Numbered from the stretch's first letter, positions 51,565 through 61,100 are shown. The stretch: 64,000 bases of DNA from Phycisphaerae bacterium (GCA_009783465.1 WRDM01000003.1:1-64000); one strand, 5' to 3'. The notes: generated by a model not told the origin, from the letters alone. A program made the numbers and translations.

Positions 51565-53256
51565 TTACATTCCCATCCCACCCATGCCCATGCCACCCAT
51601 CCCACCCATGCCGCCCATACCCATTCCGCCCATGCCACCCATGCCGCCGCCGGGGCCGCCGGGGGGCATTGGTTCGGCTTCCTTGGGGATTTCGCTGACG
51701 CACGCGTCGGTGGTCAGCAGCAGGGCCGCGATGCTGGCAGCGTTTTGCAGGGCCGCCCGTGTGACCTTCACCGGGTCAATCACGCCGCCGGCGAACAGGT
51801 CCTCGTACACCATCGTGCGGGCATTGAAACCGAACCCGCCCGTGCCCTGCTCGACCTTGCGAAGCACCACGCTGGGCTCTTCGCCGGCGTTGAGGACGAG
51901 GGTCCGAAGCGGCTCGGCCACCGCGCGCTTGACAATCGCAATACCGGTCGCTTCGTCGCCGCTGGCCTTGATGCCGTCCAAAACCTTGCGGGCGCGAATA
52001 AACGCCACGCCGCCGCCGGGAAGGATGCCTTCCTCAATGGCTGCCCGCGTCGCGTGCAGGGCGTCCTCGATGCGGGCCTTTCGCTCCTTCATCTCGCTCT
52101 CGGTGTGGGCGCCGACGTTGATCTGCGCCACGCCGCCAGCCAGCTTCGCCAACCGCTCCTGCAACTTCTCGCGGTCGTACTCGCTGGTGGTCGTCTCGAT
52201 CTCGTTGCGAATCTGGCCAATACGGGCCTGAATCTCGCCCGTCTTGCCCGCGCCTTCGATGATCGTCGTGTTGTCGTTGTCGATCGTGATCTTCTTGCAC
52301 GTGCCCAGGTCGGCCAGGCTGACGCTTTCCAGATCGATGCCCAGGTCCTTCGTGAACACTTTCGCGCCGGTCAGAATGCCGATGTCCTGCATCATGGCCT
52401 TGCGACGGTCGCCGTAGCCCGGCGCCTTCACCGCCGACACGTTCAAAATGCCGCGCAGCTTGTTCACCACGAGCGTCGCCAGGGCTTCGCCCTCGATGTC
52501 CTCGGCCACGATCAGCAGCGGGCGTTTGCTCTTGGCGGCTTTCTCCAGCAGCGGCACCATTTTACCGACGTTGGAAATCTTGTCCTCGTTGAGCAGGATC
52601 AGCGGCTTTTCCAGCACGCAGAGCATGGCTTCGGGATCAGTGACGAAATGCGGGCTGAGGTAGCCGCGGTCGAACTGCATGCCTTCGACCACGTCGACGG
52701 TGGTCTCCATGCCCTTGCCTTCCTCGACGGTGATGACACCGTCGCGTCCGACCTTGGCCATCGCTTCGGCGAGCATTTTGCCGACTTCGGCGTCATTGTT
52801 GGCCGACACGGCGGCGACGTTGCGGATCTCCGCGTCGCCCTTGACGGGCACGCTCATTTTCTTCAGCTCAGCCACCAGGGCATCGACGGCTTTGCGAATG
52901 CCGCGGGCCAACGCCATCGCGTCCGCGCCCGCGGTGAGATTGCGATAGCCTTCCTTAAAGATGGCCTCGGCGAGTACGGTCGCGGTGGTCGTTCCATCGC
53001 CGGCCATATCGGAAGTCTTGGAAGCGGCTTCCTTTACGAGCTGCGCGCCCATGTTCTCCGCCTTGTCCGCCAGGGTGATTTCCTCGGCCACGCTCACGCC
53101 GTCCTTGGTGACGGTCGGGGCGCCCCATCCTTTGTCCAGGATGGCATTGCGTCCGCGGGGCCCCAGGGTGCTCTTGACCGCTCTCGCCAGCTTCTCGACG
53201 CCGGCCAGCAGGGCCGCTCGTGCATCGGCCTCAAATGCCAACTTCTTTGCCGCCAT
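51565..53256 (-). CDS. groEL2: GroEL chaperonin, copy 2 (GGM tail)
   Basis: The product has 563 aa. It opens '[20 protein letters not shown]', with '[20 protein letters not shown]' near 85-105, '[13 protein letters not shown]' near 275 and 'LPGGGVAFI' near 410. The C-terminus is a long run of GGM units (about 25 residues), the standard GroEL tail. It is transcribed towards groES from its own promoter. The two GroELs differ in tail and in many surface positions, so they are diverged paralogues. The start at 53256 has GGAGA upstream. Confidence 0.96.
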   Translation of the reverse strand: MAAKKLAFEADARAALLAGVEKLARAVKSTLGPRGRNAILDKGWGAPTVTKDGVSVAEEITLADKAENMGAQLVKEAASKTSDMAGDGTTTATVLAEAIFKEGYRNLTAGADAMALARGIRKAVDALVAELKKMSVPVKGDAEIRNVAAVSANNDAEVGKMLAEAMAKVGRDGVITVEEGKGMETTVDVVEGMQFDRGYLSPHFVTDPEAMLCVLEKPLILLNEDKISNVGKMVPLLEKAAKSKRPLLIVAEDIEGEALATLVVNKLRGILNVSAVKAPGYGDRRKAMMQDIGILTGAKVFTKDLGIDLESVSLADLGTCKKITIDNDNTTIIEGAGKTGEIQARIGQIRNEIETTTSEYDREKLQERLAKLAGGVAQINVGAHTESEMKERKARIEDALHATRAAIEEGILPGGGVAFIRARKVLDGIKASGDEATGIAIVKRAVAEPLRTLVLNAGEEPSVVLRKVEQGTGGFGFNARTMVYEDLFAGGVIDPVKVTRAALQNAASIAALLLTTDACVSEIPKEAEPMPPGGPGGGMGGMGGMGMGGMGGMGGMGMGGMGM

Positions 53257-53278
53257 TGACGATTCTCCTTTCAATTGT

Positions 53279-53345
53279 TTGCTATAAACCAGTCCCGTCG
53301 CCCATTTCACTAACGCAAAACGTGCGACGGGACGGATTATAGCAA
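53279..53345 (-). promoter_or_regulatory. groEL2 promoter region with long inverted repeat
   Basis: TTGCTATAAACCAGTCCCGT (from 53279) and the near-complement ending at 53345 form 22-23-bp arms around a 22-nt loop. On the minus strand the outer arm contains the -10 box TATAAT (53341-53336), with a weak -35 further out. The design is unlike CIRCE and could be an operator or a 5'-leader stem. Confidence 0.65.
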
Positions 53346-53392
53346 TCAATGTGCCGGTATGCTCAACTTTATATCATTCAAAAAGATAACAA

Positions 53393-53415
53393 TTTGTATA
53401 GATTTATTATACAAA
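53393..53415. promoter_or_regulatory. AT-rich palindrome upstream of the groEL2 promoter
   Basis: TTTGTATA and TATACAAA face each other over 7 bases in a very AT-rich stretch. It could be an UP element, an operator or a terminator for the sigma-54 regulator gene. Confidence 0.45.
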
Positions 53416-53492
53416 ATAAAAACCTGCCACTTCCATCACGTAACACCCCCATCAACGTCCTTTTGACAGGCGATGTCACCAAATCGTAGATC

Positions 53493-53577
53493 TGGCTTGC
53501 CTCTTTGCGCTGCAGGACGGTGTGTAAAATACAACGTCCGATTACACAACGTTTTACACCGCAAAGAGGCAAGCCAA
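53493..53577. repeat. palindromic repeat family B, copy 5
   Basis: 'GGCTTGCCTCTTTGCGCTG' pairs with 'CGCAAAGAGGCAAGCC' across an AT-rich centre. It lies just after the 3' end of the sigma-54 regulator gene. Confidence 0.8.
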
Positions 53578-53585
53578 ATTTACCT

Positions 53586-55025
53586 CTACCCTTTATCCCC
53601 GTCCAGTCCCAGTTCTTTGAGTTTATTCCGCAGTGTGTTTCGGTGCAACCCCAGCAAATCAGCGGCCTGGGATTGGTTGCCGCCAGTTTTGTTCAGAGCG
53701 TGAAGTATCAGCGCCCGTTCGAGCGGGGTGACAGCGGCGGCGTAGAGGCCGCCCTCGCCCGGCGGGGTTGGCAGGGCGCGGATGTAGGCTTGGAGTTGCT
53801 CATTCGCCTCGCCGGCAGCGGACTCGCCATCGGCTCGCATTGTCGCGCCGTCATGTACAATCTGCGGCAGGTGGTCGGGCAGGATCGTGCCGCCGCCGGC
53901 AATGATGGCCGCGTGCTGGATGGCGTTTTGGAGTTCGCGGACGTTGCCGGGCCAGTCGTAGGCGGTCAGCCGTTTGCGGGTTGACGTGTGGAGCGACGAC
54001 AGCTCGCGTGGCGGCGAGAGCTGCCGTAAAAAATGGTCCGCCAGCGGCAGGATATCCTCAGGCCGATCACGCAGTGGCGGCAACGCGATCTGCACGACGG
54101 CCAGCCGATAGAACAAATCGCTGCGGAACCGCCCGCGGCGGCATTCCTCGGGCAAATCGCGATTGGTCGCCGCCAGCACCCGCACGTTCAATGGAATCGA
54201 CGTCACCGACCCCAGCCGCTCGATCGAACGGTTGTCCAGAAACCGCAGCAATTTCACCTGGGCTGCCGGGGGCAACTCGCCCACCTCGTCCAGAAACAGC
54301 GTGCCGCCGCCGGCGGCTTCGAATCGCCCGATCTTGTCCGCGTCAGCCCCCGTGAACGCGCCGCGAACGTAGCCGAACAACTCGCTCTCGACGAGATTCT
54401 CCGGCAACGCCCCGCAATTGACCGGCACGAAAGGCCCGTCGGCCCGGCGGCTGTGCTCGTGAATCGCCCACGCCACCCGCTCCTTGCCCGTGCCGGTCTG
54501 CCCGAGAATCAATACGTTAGCGTCGGTGGCCGCCACCTTGCCGATCCGCAGAAACACCTCCCGCATCGCCGGCGAACTGCCGACAAACTGCGCGGGTTCA
54601 GAATGTGCGGTGTCTGCGCCAGCCGCCTCGCCACGTGAACCCGGCGACCGCTCCGCACGAGACGCCAGCGCCTGATCCACCAACGCCGCCGCCCGGTCCA
54701 GATCCAGCGGCTTGACCAGAAAATCAAACGCCTGCCCGCGAACCGCCCGCGTCACCACATCCAGCGAACCGTACGCGGAAATCACAATCACCGCCGACGC
54801 GGGATGCACCGCCCGCATCCGCTCCAACGCGGCCAGCCCGTCGCCGTCGCCAAGCCGGACGTCGAGAAACACCACGTCAGGCCGCCACGCCTCAAACGCC
54901 GCCAACCCGCCCCGAAACGTCCGCTCCGCCCGCACCGCAAACCCGCGGGCAGAAAAATACCGCTCAAACGCAAAACAAATCGCGTCCTCGTCATCGACAA
55001 TCAAAATGGAAGGCATCGTGGCCAT
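53586..55025 (-). CDS. NtrC-family sigma-54-dependent response regulator
   Basis: The product has 479 aa. Receiver domain: 'LIVDDEDAICFAFERYF' and the phospho-acceptor Asp55 in 'VVFLDVRLGD'. AAA+ domain: Walker A 'GQTGTGKERVAWAIHEHSRR', the sigma-54 contact 'ESELFGYVRGAFTGA', and 'GGGTLFLDEVGELPPAAQVK'. C-terminal Fis-type HTH: 'GGNQSQAADLLGLHRNTLRN'. It should be activated by a histidine kinase and drive RpoN promoters; no kinase or target is next to it. The start follows a TACAAT box by 6 nt (leaderless candidate); an ATG three codons in is also possible. Confidence 0.93.
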   Translation of the reverse strand: MATMPSILIVDDEDAICFAFERYFSARGFAVRAERTFRGGLAAFEAWRPDVVFLDVRLGDGDGLAALERMRAVHPASAVIVISAYGSLDVVTRAVRGQAFDFLVKPLDLDRAAALVDQALASRAERSPGSRGEAAGADTAHSEPAQFVGSSPAMREVFLRIGKVAATDANVLILGQTGTGKERVAWAIHEHSRRADGPFVPVNCGALPENLVESELFGYVRGAFTGADADKIGRFEAAGGGTLFLDEVGELPPAAQVKLLRFLDNRSIERLGSVTSIPLNVRVLAATNRDLPEECRRGRFRSDLFYRLAVVQIALPPLRDRPEDILPLADHFLRQLSPPRELSSLHTSTRKRLTAYDWPGNVRELQNAIQHAAIIAGGGTILPDHLPQIVHDGATMRADGESAAGEANEQLQAYIRALPTPPGEGGLYAAAVTPLERALILHALNKTGGNQSQAADLLGLHRNTLRNKLKELGLDGDKG

Positions 55026-55031
55026 GCGAGG

Positions 55032-55037
55032 ATTGTA
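55032..55037 (-). promoter_or_regulatory. -10 box of the sigma-54 regulator gene (leaderless candidate)
   Basis: TACAAT on the minus strand ends 6 nt before the ATG at 55025. A TTAACT element lies about 18 nt upstream within the tandem-repeat tract. Confidence 0.45.
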
Positions 55038-55047
55038 CCGTTTTTCA

Positions 55048-55102
55048 TGTTGACTAGTTAACTAGTTAACTAGTTAACTAGTCAACCGGCTAACCAGTAA
55101 TC
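55048..55102. repeat. TTAACTAG tandem repeats between divergent genes
   Basis: Five GTTAAC-type units in about 55 bases lie between the divergent sigma-54 regulator and the HAD gene. This is the third such tract in the window. Confidence 0.85.
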
Positions 55103-55124
55103 CTAACGAATAACGGAGCGACGA

Positions 55125-56123
55125 ATGCAACGAATACCCGGCTTTGGCGAGTTTCCCGCGGAATACGCGTCGGATTTGATTGACCTGTCCGTCGGCGGCG
55201 ATGGGCTGTTTCGCGTCGGCGTAGACGGCGTGCGGCGGATTGTTACGCCGTTGGATCGTAAGGAGGAGTTTGTCTGTTACGACGACAAAACGCTGTGTTA
55301 CATCAAGAGCGCGATGGGCTACCCGGCCATGTATCCGCTGGAGGAGGCCCGGTTTGAAGGCCCTGCCGAGGCGGTGTTGATGGACCTCGACGGCACGAGC
55401 GTGCACAGCGAACATTTCTGGATGTGGATCATCGAGCGGACGACGGCGAAGCTGCTGGGCAATCCGAAATTTGAACTCGAAGGCGTCGACGAGCCGCACG
55501 TCAGCGGACACAGCGTGAGCGAACATTTGCAGTACTGCATCGACAAATACTGCCCGGATAAAAAAGTCGAGGACGCGCGGCGGATTTACTTCGAGGTCAC
55601 GCATCACGAGATGGCGGAGATCACAGCCGGCCGGGGCAGGCCCAACGCGTTCACGCCCTCGCCGGGGCTGAAGGAGTTTTTGCTGGAGCTAAAGGGCCGG
55701 GGGATTAAGATCGGATTGGTGACGAGCGGGCTGTTCGAGAAGGCCTGGCCTGAGATTCTGTCCGCCTTCCGCACGCTGGAGATGGGCGATCCGCTGGAGT
55801 TTTACGACGCGATCATTTCGGCCGGCCATGCTATTCGCAAAGGGCAGGCGGGCACGTTGGGCGAGTTAACGCCCAAGCCGCACCCGTGGCTATACGCCGA
55901 AACCGCCCGCGTGGGGCTGGGACTCGGCAAGGATCGCCGCGCCCGCGTGATCGGTATGGAGGATAGTTCGGCGGGCGTGGTGTCGATCCGGCTGGCGGGT
56001 TTCGCGGCGATCGGCGTCGCGGGCGGCAACATCGTCAAGGGCGGCGTGAGGCCGTTGCTGAATTACGACGTCACCGACTTAGCGGAGGCGCTGCCGGTGA
56101 TTACAGGCGAGGCATTCACGTGA
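55125..56123 (+). CDS. HAD-superfamily hydrolase, 3' end altered by a repeat
   Basis: The product has 332 aa. Motif I 'AVLMDLDGTSVHSEHFWMW' is near residue 86-104. Motif II is in 'GRGIKIGLVTSGLF', the lysine in 'LGELTPKPHPWLY', and motif IV in 'RVIGMEDSSAGVVSIRLAG'. The first 80 residues are an extra N-terminal domain without a recognised fold. The C-terminal codons and 29 bases of this gene are duplicated beyond a family D palindrome (56081-56109 and 56246-56274). The present end (...VITGEAFT) may replace an older end (...VITGG). The function is unknown. Confidence 0.82.
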   Translation: MQRIPGFGEFPAEYASDLIDLSVGGDGLFRVGVDGVRRIVTPLDRKEEFVCYDDKTLCYIKSAMGYPAMYPLEEARFEGPAEAVLMDLDGTSVHSEHFWMWIIERTTAKLLGNPKFELEGVDEPHVSGHSVSEHLQYCIDKYCPDKKVEDARRIYFEVTHHEMAEITAGRGRPNAFTPSPGLKEFLLELKGRGIKIGLVTSGLFEKAWPEILSAFRTLEMGDPLEFYDAIISAGHAIRKGQAGTLGELTPKPHPWLYAETARVGLGLGKDRRARVIGMEDSSAGVVSIRLAGFAAIGVAGGNIVKGGVRPLLNYDVTDLAEALPVITGEAFT

Positions 56124-56245
56124 CGCGGGCGTCTCGCCCTCGCTGGCCATTCCGTGCGACAGGCGCATGAAGAAAATCAAGGCTTTCGCCTAGCCTGACG
56201 CAGGCGGGACGCCCGCGAGACACGCGGGCAAGATGCCCGCGTCAC
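56110..56245. repeat. palindromic repeat family D with 29-bp flanking duplication
   Basis: Arms of the 'GACGCGGGCGTCTCGCCC' and 'GGGCAAGATGCCCGCGTC' type bracket the element. AGCGGAGGCGCTGCCGGTGA plus 9 more bases occur directly before it (56081-56109) and directly after it (56246-56274), identical over 29 bases. Confidence 0.85.
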
Positions 56246-56298
56246 AGCGGAGGCGCTGCCGGTGATTACAGGCGGATAGGTTGTGAACGGCCTGTCGA

Positions 56299-56874
56299 TC
56301 AGCGCAGCGTTCCACGTCCCCCGCCGCTGCCTCTGCCTCCGCCGGGTCCCGAGGAGGACGTCGTGGACGAACCACCGGAGGACGGCGGCGCCGGCGCCGG
56401 CGCGGAATCCATCGACGGCGGAGGCGGCGCGGCTTGTTGGCTGTTGCTGCTGTAGCTGTAGCTGACTTCTTCCTCGAAGCTGATCACGTCGTCGAAGGTG
56501 ACATCCTCGACGGGCGTGTCTTTTCTCGCGAAGAGATAGGTCGGGAATTTATCGAGGTAGGGCCCGCATCGGAATTTTCGGGAGTCCCCGCCGTCGGGCA
56601 TGAGTTCGCCGTATCGGTTCGTGCGTTTGGTGAGCTGCGCGATCATCTGGTCGAGGTCTTCGCCCACCTCGTCAAACTCCCACGGATACGTGTCGCCGTG
56701 CTGAATGCGGTACAACTCCAATTGGTTACTGAGCGTCATCCGGTCGCTCTGACGGGTTGCTTCCCTGGCCATCTCGGACGCGGAACTGAACTTCGCGACC
56801 GCGATGCCGGCCAGGATACCCAGGACGACCACGACTATCAGTATCTCCAAAAGTGTCACACCCGTGTTCTTCAT
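56299..56874 (-). CDS. GspG-like pseudopilin
   Basis: The 191-aa product has a prepilin signal 'GVTLLEILIVVVVLGI', then 'LAGIAVAKFSSASEMAREAT' as in GspG/PilA-type pseudopilins. A short globular part ('LSNQLELYRIQHGDTYPWEF') and a low-complexity Ser/Pro/Gly-rich tail follow. It probably belongs to a type II secretion-like or surface pilus machine, but no other component lies nearby. The start is the ATG at 56874; the ribosome-binding site (AAAGGT) is very close to it, so it is uncertain by a few codons. Confidence 0.8.
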   Translation of the reverse strand: MKNTGVTLLEILIVVVVLGILAGIAVAKFSSASEMAREATRQSDRMTLSNQLELYRIQHGDTYPWEFDEVGEDLDQMIAQLTKRTNRYGELMPDGGDSRKFRCGPYLDKFPTYLFARKDTPVEDVTFDDVISFEEEVSYSYSSNSQQAAPPPPSMDSAPAPAPPSSGGSSTTSSSGPGGGRGSGGGRGTLR

Positions 56875-57007
56875 ACCTTTCGTCGCTTTCACCCCAATCG
56901 CTATTCCCCGCAATACGTACACTACGATTGATTTCGCCCCCAGGCAATTTCACGGGGCAAATATCGCGGGGCTGTCGCATTAAATTTCCGCGTTTTACCG
57001 CGAAACG

Positions 57008-57101
57008 GCTGTGGGCTGTAGGCTGTAGGCACGACCGCTTTTTCGACCTGTTCTTCGGCACGGCATGTCGCGCCTACAGTCTACAGCCTACAGCCCACAG
57101 C
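57008..57101. repeat. inverted repeat family F, copy 2
   Basis: 'GCTGTGGGCTGTAGGCTGTA' pairs with 'TACAGCCTACAGCCCACAGC' across about 55 bases. It lies in the gap between the pseudopilin and alpha-mannosidase genes. Confidence 0.8.
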
Positions 57102-57233
57102 TTAAAACCGGGCAAATTACGATGCAATGGCCCTGCGATGGCTTCGCTTGTCACTGGTCGTTTGTCGCCGTTTGCGGTACACTGTGCCGCGCGTTGCCTG
57201 TTTGATACCCATAAGGAAAACGAGGAAATCGTC

Positions 57234-60200
57234 ATGTCCAACACGTCTGATGCGAAGTCCGGCGCGAAGGTTGTCAGTGTTCCGCAGTGGTTGATTCTTG
57301 GGTCGTTCGCCGCGCCCGAGGGGTACACGAATCAGTTTTTGGCCATGGGACTGGAGGGCGAGGAGGCGCTCACGGCCCGGCTGGGTTGGGCCGGCGGCGG
57401 GACGGCGGCGGTATGGCAGGGGTGGGAAGGCGAAGAGGTGGATTTTCTTCATCCGGCGCTGGGGTTCACGACGACGACCTGTTGCTACGCCTATGCGATG
57501 TGTTACATCTTCTCGCCGCGCGACACGGAGGCGACCCTGCTGGCGGGCAGCGATGACGGCATCGCCGTCTGGCTCGACGGCGTGCCGGTGCATTTCAATG
57601 ACGTCCACCGAGGCCTCTCCGCCGGCGACGACCTGGTGCCCGTACACCTTCACGCCGGGTGGAACAAACTGCTGGTGAAAATTTCCCAGGGCAACGGCAG
57701 TTGGGGATTCATCGTCCAGTTCCGAGTCCCCGCCGACGTCGCGGAGGGGTTGTCGTTTTCGCAGCATCCGCCCGATCTGGGCGGCGACGGGCAGGACGTC
57801 GTGCATCTTCGCGACCGCCGCAACGGGCTTGCGCTTCAGCCCACGGCGGACGGCATGGCGTTTTCGTTGTCGTTACAGTTGTTGAGCGAGTCGGGCAAAC
57901 GCGGCGACGGCGCGGTGCTTGAGTTGCTGGGGCTGAATGACGCCGTGCTGGCGACCAAAACCGTGGCGAATTTTCCCGCGTTCGGCACAGCCCAGGTCAC
58001 GCTGGAGTGCGACGCTCAGGGCGTGCTCAACACGCTGGCGGCCGGCCAACCTGTGCGCGTGACGTACCGCGGCGACAACGGCCAAAGCGAATGGCGAAGC
58101 GAGTCGCGTCACCTGCTGCCGATTCTGCTGGAGGTCATCTCCGGCTTCCGCATTGAGTCGCTGCGGGGCCCGCTGCCGGTACCGCCGATTTTCCGCGGTC
58201 AGCCGGGCCTGCTCGAAGTCCTCAGCGAACGCGAGATTCGTATCCATCCGCTCAGCCGCCCCGCCACGCCACTGCGAGTCGCCCAGGAATTCACCGCGGC
58301 CCAGACCAAAACAGGCCGCGTCAAGCCGACGATCAAACTGCCCGCCGAACTGTACGATCCGGTCGCCCGGCTATGGTTCGGCCCGGCGCGGTTCCGCCGG
58401 CTGGTCCAACGGCTCGATATGTACGCCAGCCGATTCACGACCGATCTGGGCGCCGCGGAGGCGTCGATGTACAACGCCCTGGCCGCGTTGGCGGCAGGGA
58501 AATTCGCCCCGCTTGCGGCGGCGATGGAACAAATCTTCGCCGACCTCTCCAAGGCGGCCGGCAACAACAAACACGAATCCATCACCCTCGTCGGGCACGC
58601 CCACATCGACATGAACTGGCTGTGGGACACCGCCGAGACCGTCAAGGCCACGCACGACACGTTCCGCCAAGCCATGGCCTTCATGGACGAATTCCCGCAG
58701 TTTTGCTTCAGCCAGAGTCAATCCTCCACGTACGAGTTCATCGAGCGGACCGACCCGGTCCTGTTCAAACGCGTACAACAACGCGTTAAAGAAGGCCGCT
58801 GGGAACCGCTGGGCGGCATGGTGGACGAGGGCGACACGAACCTCTCGGGCGGCGAAGCGATCGCCCGCTCGCTCCTGCTGGGGCAGCGATATTTCCTGTC
58901 GAAACTCGGCCGGGCGGCGACGGTCGGCTGGCTGCCCGACAACTTCGGCCACGTTGCGCAGTTGCCGCAGTTGCTGAATCTCTCGGGTATGAAATCCTAT
59001 TACGGCCATCGGTGCATGCCCAAGCAAGGCCCGTTTGTATGGGAAGGCGTCGACGGCAGCCGCGTGCTGTGTTTCATCACCGAGACGTACAACGGCACCG
59101 TCATGCCCGCGACGATGCTGATGCCGAAAAAACTCAATCCGCAAAGCGGCAAGGCGATGCTGGTCTACGGCGTGGGCGACCACGGCGGCGGGCCTACGCG
59201 GGCGGACATTGTGAACGCCATCGACTTCAATGAACTGCCCGGCACGCCGACACTGAAGTTCGGCACCGCCGAAGCGTTCCACGAAGAACTGCGGGCCGAC
59301 GAGAAAACATTCGACGTCTTCAAAGGCGAGCGGCAGTACATCTTCGAAGGCTGCTACACGTCGATCGCCCGCGTCAAGGAAGGCAGCCGGCGCGGCGAAA
59401 ACGCTCTCTACGCCGCCGAACTGCTCTGCGCCTTAGCCGCCCTGCGAGGCCACAAATACCCCGCCGCCGCGCTCGAGGACGCATGGCACGCGATCTGCTT
59501 CAACCAGTTCCACGACATCCTGTGCGGCTCGGCCGTGCACGAGAGCAACCGCGAATCCGTCGCCCTCTACGACCGCGCGCTCGAACAGGCCGGCGAAGCG
59601 TTGTACTCCGCCATGCGACACCTCGCCGCCGCCGTGCCGACCGACGACCATCGCGGCCAGCCCGTCGTCGTCTTCAACCCGCATCCCTGCAAGCGAAGCG
59701 ACATCGTCGAAGCCGAAGTCTTCACCTACAACACCATGCCCACGCTGACCGCCGAGACATGGGGCCAGGGCGGGCCCGTCGAAGCCAACATGGGAAAAAT
59801 CCGCACGAAATGCATCGAGGGCGCCCAGGGGCCGTACCTCACGATGCACATGACCGACGCCGCCGGCAAGGCCGTCGATGCCCAGGTCGTCGCGAGCAAG
59901 ATCTTCCCCGGCGGGCAGCGGCTCAAGGTCCGCTTCCTCGCCGACATGCCCGCCGGCGGCGCGAAAACGTTCTACGTCAATTCGCTCGCCATGCCGCCCA
60001 AACCCGCCAAAACCATCCGCATCGACGGCACGACGATCGACACCGACAGCCTCACCGTCCGTCTAGACCCCGCCACCGGGCACGTCACGAGCATTTTCGA
60101 TAAAACCATCGGCCGCGAGCTGATCGAAAAAGGCCAGCCCGCCAACGTGCTGAAATACTACATGGAAAAACCCCACGGCATGACGGCCTGGGACATCGGC

Positions 60201-61070
60201 CCGATCGACTTCGTGCAGACCCTCGACGGAGTGGACAACATCCGCGTGACCGAAAACGGCCCCGTGCGGGCGACCGTGGAAATCTGGCGGACGCACAGCC
60301 GCTCGCGGTTCGTCCAGCGCGTGCACGTCTATCGCGACCTGCCCCGCGTCGAGTTCGGCCTGGATGCATACTGGTTCGAACAGGGCAGTCCGAAAACCGG
60401 CGTGCCAATGCTCCGCGTGAGCTTCCCGCTCAACGTGACCGACGGCCGATTCCTCTGCGACACGCCGTTCGCGGCCGTCGAACGCCCGACCACAGGCCGC
60501 GAAGTGCCCGCGCAAAAGTGGGTGGACCTCGCCGATGCCACCGGCGGCGCCGCCCTGCTGAGCGACACAAAGTTCGGCTTCCGCTGCGACAGGAACAACG
60601 TCGAGATGACGCTGCTCCGCGCCAGCTATGATCCCGATCCGTTCCCCGATCAGGGCCCCCATTTCATCCGCTACGCCCTGCAAGGCCACGCGGGCGACGT
60701 GCCAACCGCCGACCTCGTACAGGCAGGCCTGTGCTTCAACGTGCCCATGCCGGCCATCGAAACCCCAGCCGGACAAAAAGGCACGCTCGACAGCGGTACG
60801 AGTCTGCTGGCCCTGGCCTCGCCAAGCGTCAAACTCGCCGCCGTCAAAAAGGCCCAGGACGACGCCAGCCTCATCGTCCGCCTCTGGGAATCCGCCGGCA
60901 AAAACGCAACCGCCACGCTGACGCTGCCGAAACCGGCCAGGAAAGTCCAACGCGTCGACCTGCTGGAGTTCCCGATCAAAAATGCCCCCGCCGCCACACT
61001 GACGGGAAACACGGTGAAGGTCAAGGTGAAACCCCATGAAATCGTGACGCTGAAAATCACGATGAAGTAA
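57234..61070 (+). CDS. alpha-mannosidase, GH38 family, with N-terminal accessory domain
   Basis: The product has 1278 aa. Residues about 1-240 form a beta-rich accessory domain ('LAGSDDGIAVWLDGVPVHFN' resembles PA14-type modules). The GH38 catalytic domain starts near 440: 'VGHAHIDMNWLWDTAETVKA' (zinc-binding His and Asp) and 'GWLPDNFGHVAQLPQLLNLS' (the nucleophile Asp region near residue 570). 'GVGDHGGGPTRADI' carries the third metal ligand region. Long beta domains and a short C-terminal extension follow. No signal peptide is seen, so it should be cytosolic. GAGGAAATCGTC before the ATG at 57234 supports this start. It would release mannose from alpha-mannosides. Confidence 0.93.
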   Translation: MSNTSDAKSGAKVVSVPQWLILGSFAAPEGYTNQFLAMGLEGEEALTARLGWAGGGTAAVWQGWEGEEVDFLHPALGFTTTTCCYAYAMCYIFSPRDTEATLLAGSDDGIAVWLDGVPVHFNDVHRGLSAGDDLVPVHLHAGWNKLLVKISQGNGSWGFIVQFRVPADVAEGLSFSQHPPDLGGDGQDVVHLRDRRNGLALQPTADGMAFSLSLQLLSESGKRGDGAVLELLGLNDAVLATKTVANFPAFGTAQVTLECDAQGVLNTLAAGQPVRVTYRGDNGQSEWRSESRHLLPILLEVISGFRIESLRGPLPVPPIFRGQPGLLEVLSEREIRIHPLSRPATPLRVAQEFTAAQTKTGRVKPTIKLPAELYDPVARLWFGPARFRRLVQRLDMYASRFTTDLGAAEASMYNALAALAAGKFAPLAAAMEQIFADLSKAAGNNKHESITLVGHAHIDMNWLWDTAETVKATHDTFRQAMAFMDEFPQFCFSQSQSSTYEFIERTDPVLFKRVQQRVKEGRWEPLGGMVDEGDTNLSGGEAIARSLLLGQRYFLSKLGRAATVGWLPDNFGHVAQLPQLLNLSGMKSYYGHRCMPKQGPFVWEGVDGSRVLCFITETYNGTVMPATMLMPKKLNPQSGKAMLVYGVGDHGGGPTRADIVNAIDFNELPGTPTLKFGTAEAFHEELRADEKTFDVFKGERQYIFEGCYTSIARVKEGSRRGENALYAAELLCALAALRGHKYPAAALEDAWHAICFNQFHDILCGSAVHESNRESVALYDRALEQAGEALYSAMRHLAAAVPTDDHRGQPVVVFNPHPCKRSDIVEAEVFTYNTMPTLTAETWGQGGPVEANMGKIRTKCIEGAQGPYLTMHMTDAAGKAVDAQVVASKIFPGGQRLKVRFLADMPAGGAKTFYVNSLAMPPKPAKTIRIDGTTIDTDSLTVRLDPATGHVTSIFDKTIGRELIEKGQPANVLKYYMEKPHGMTAWDIGPIDFVQTLDGVDNIRVTENGPVRATVEIWRTHSRSRFVQRVHVYRDLPRVEFGLDAYWFEQGSPKTGVPMLRVSFPLNVTDGRFLCDTPFAAVERPTTGREVPAQKWVDLADATGGAALLSDTKFGFRCDRNNVEMTLLRASYDPDPFPDQGPHFIRYALQGHAGDVPTADLVQAGLCFNVPMPAIETPAGQKGTLDSGTSLLALASPSVKLAAVKKAQDDASLIVRLWESAGKNATATLTLPKPARKVQRVDLLEFPIKNAPAATLTGNTVKVKVKPHEIVTLKITMK

Positions 61071-61100
61071 AACGCGAAGCCGGATAATCGCCAGGACAAG

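Noticed and set aside
53257-53400. CIRCE element (TTAGCACTC-N9-GAGTGCTAA) for groE control
   Set aside because: No match was found upstream of groEL2 or groES; a different inverted repeat is present instead.
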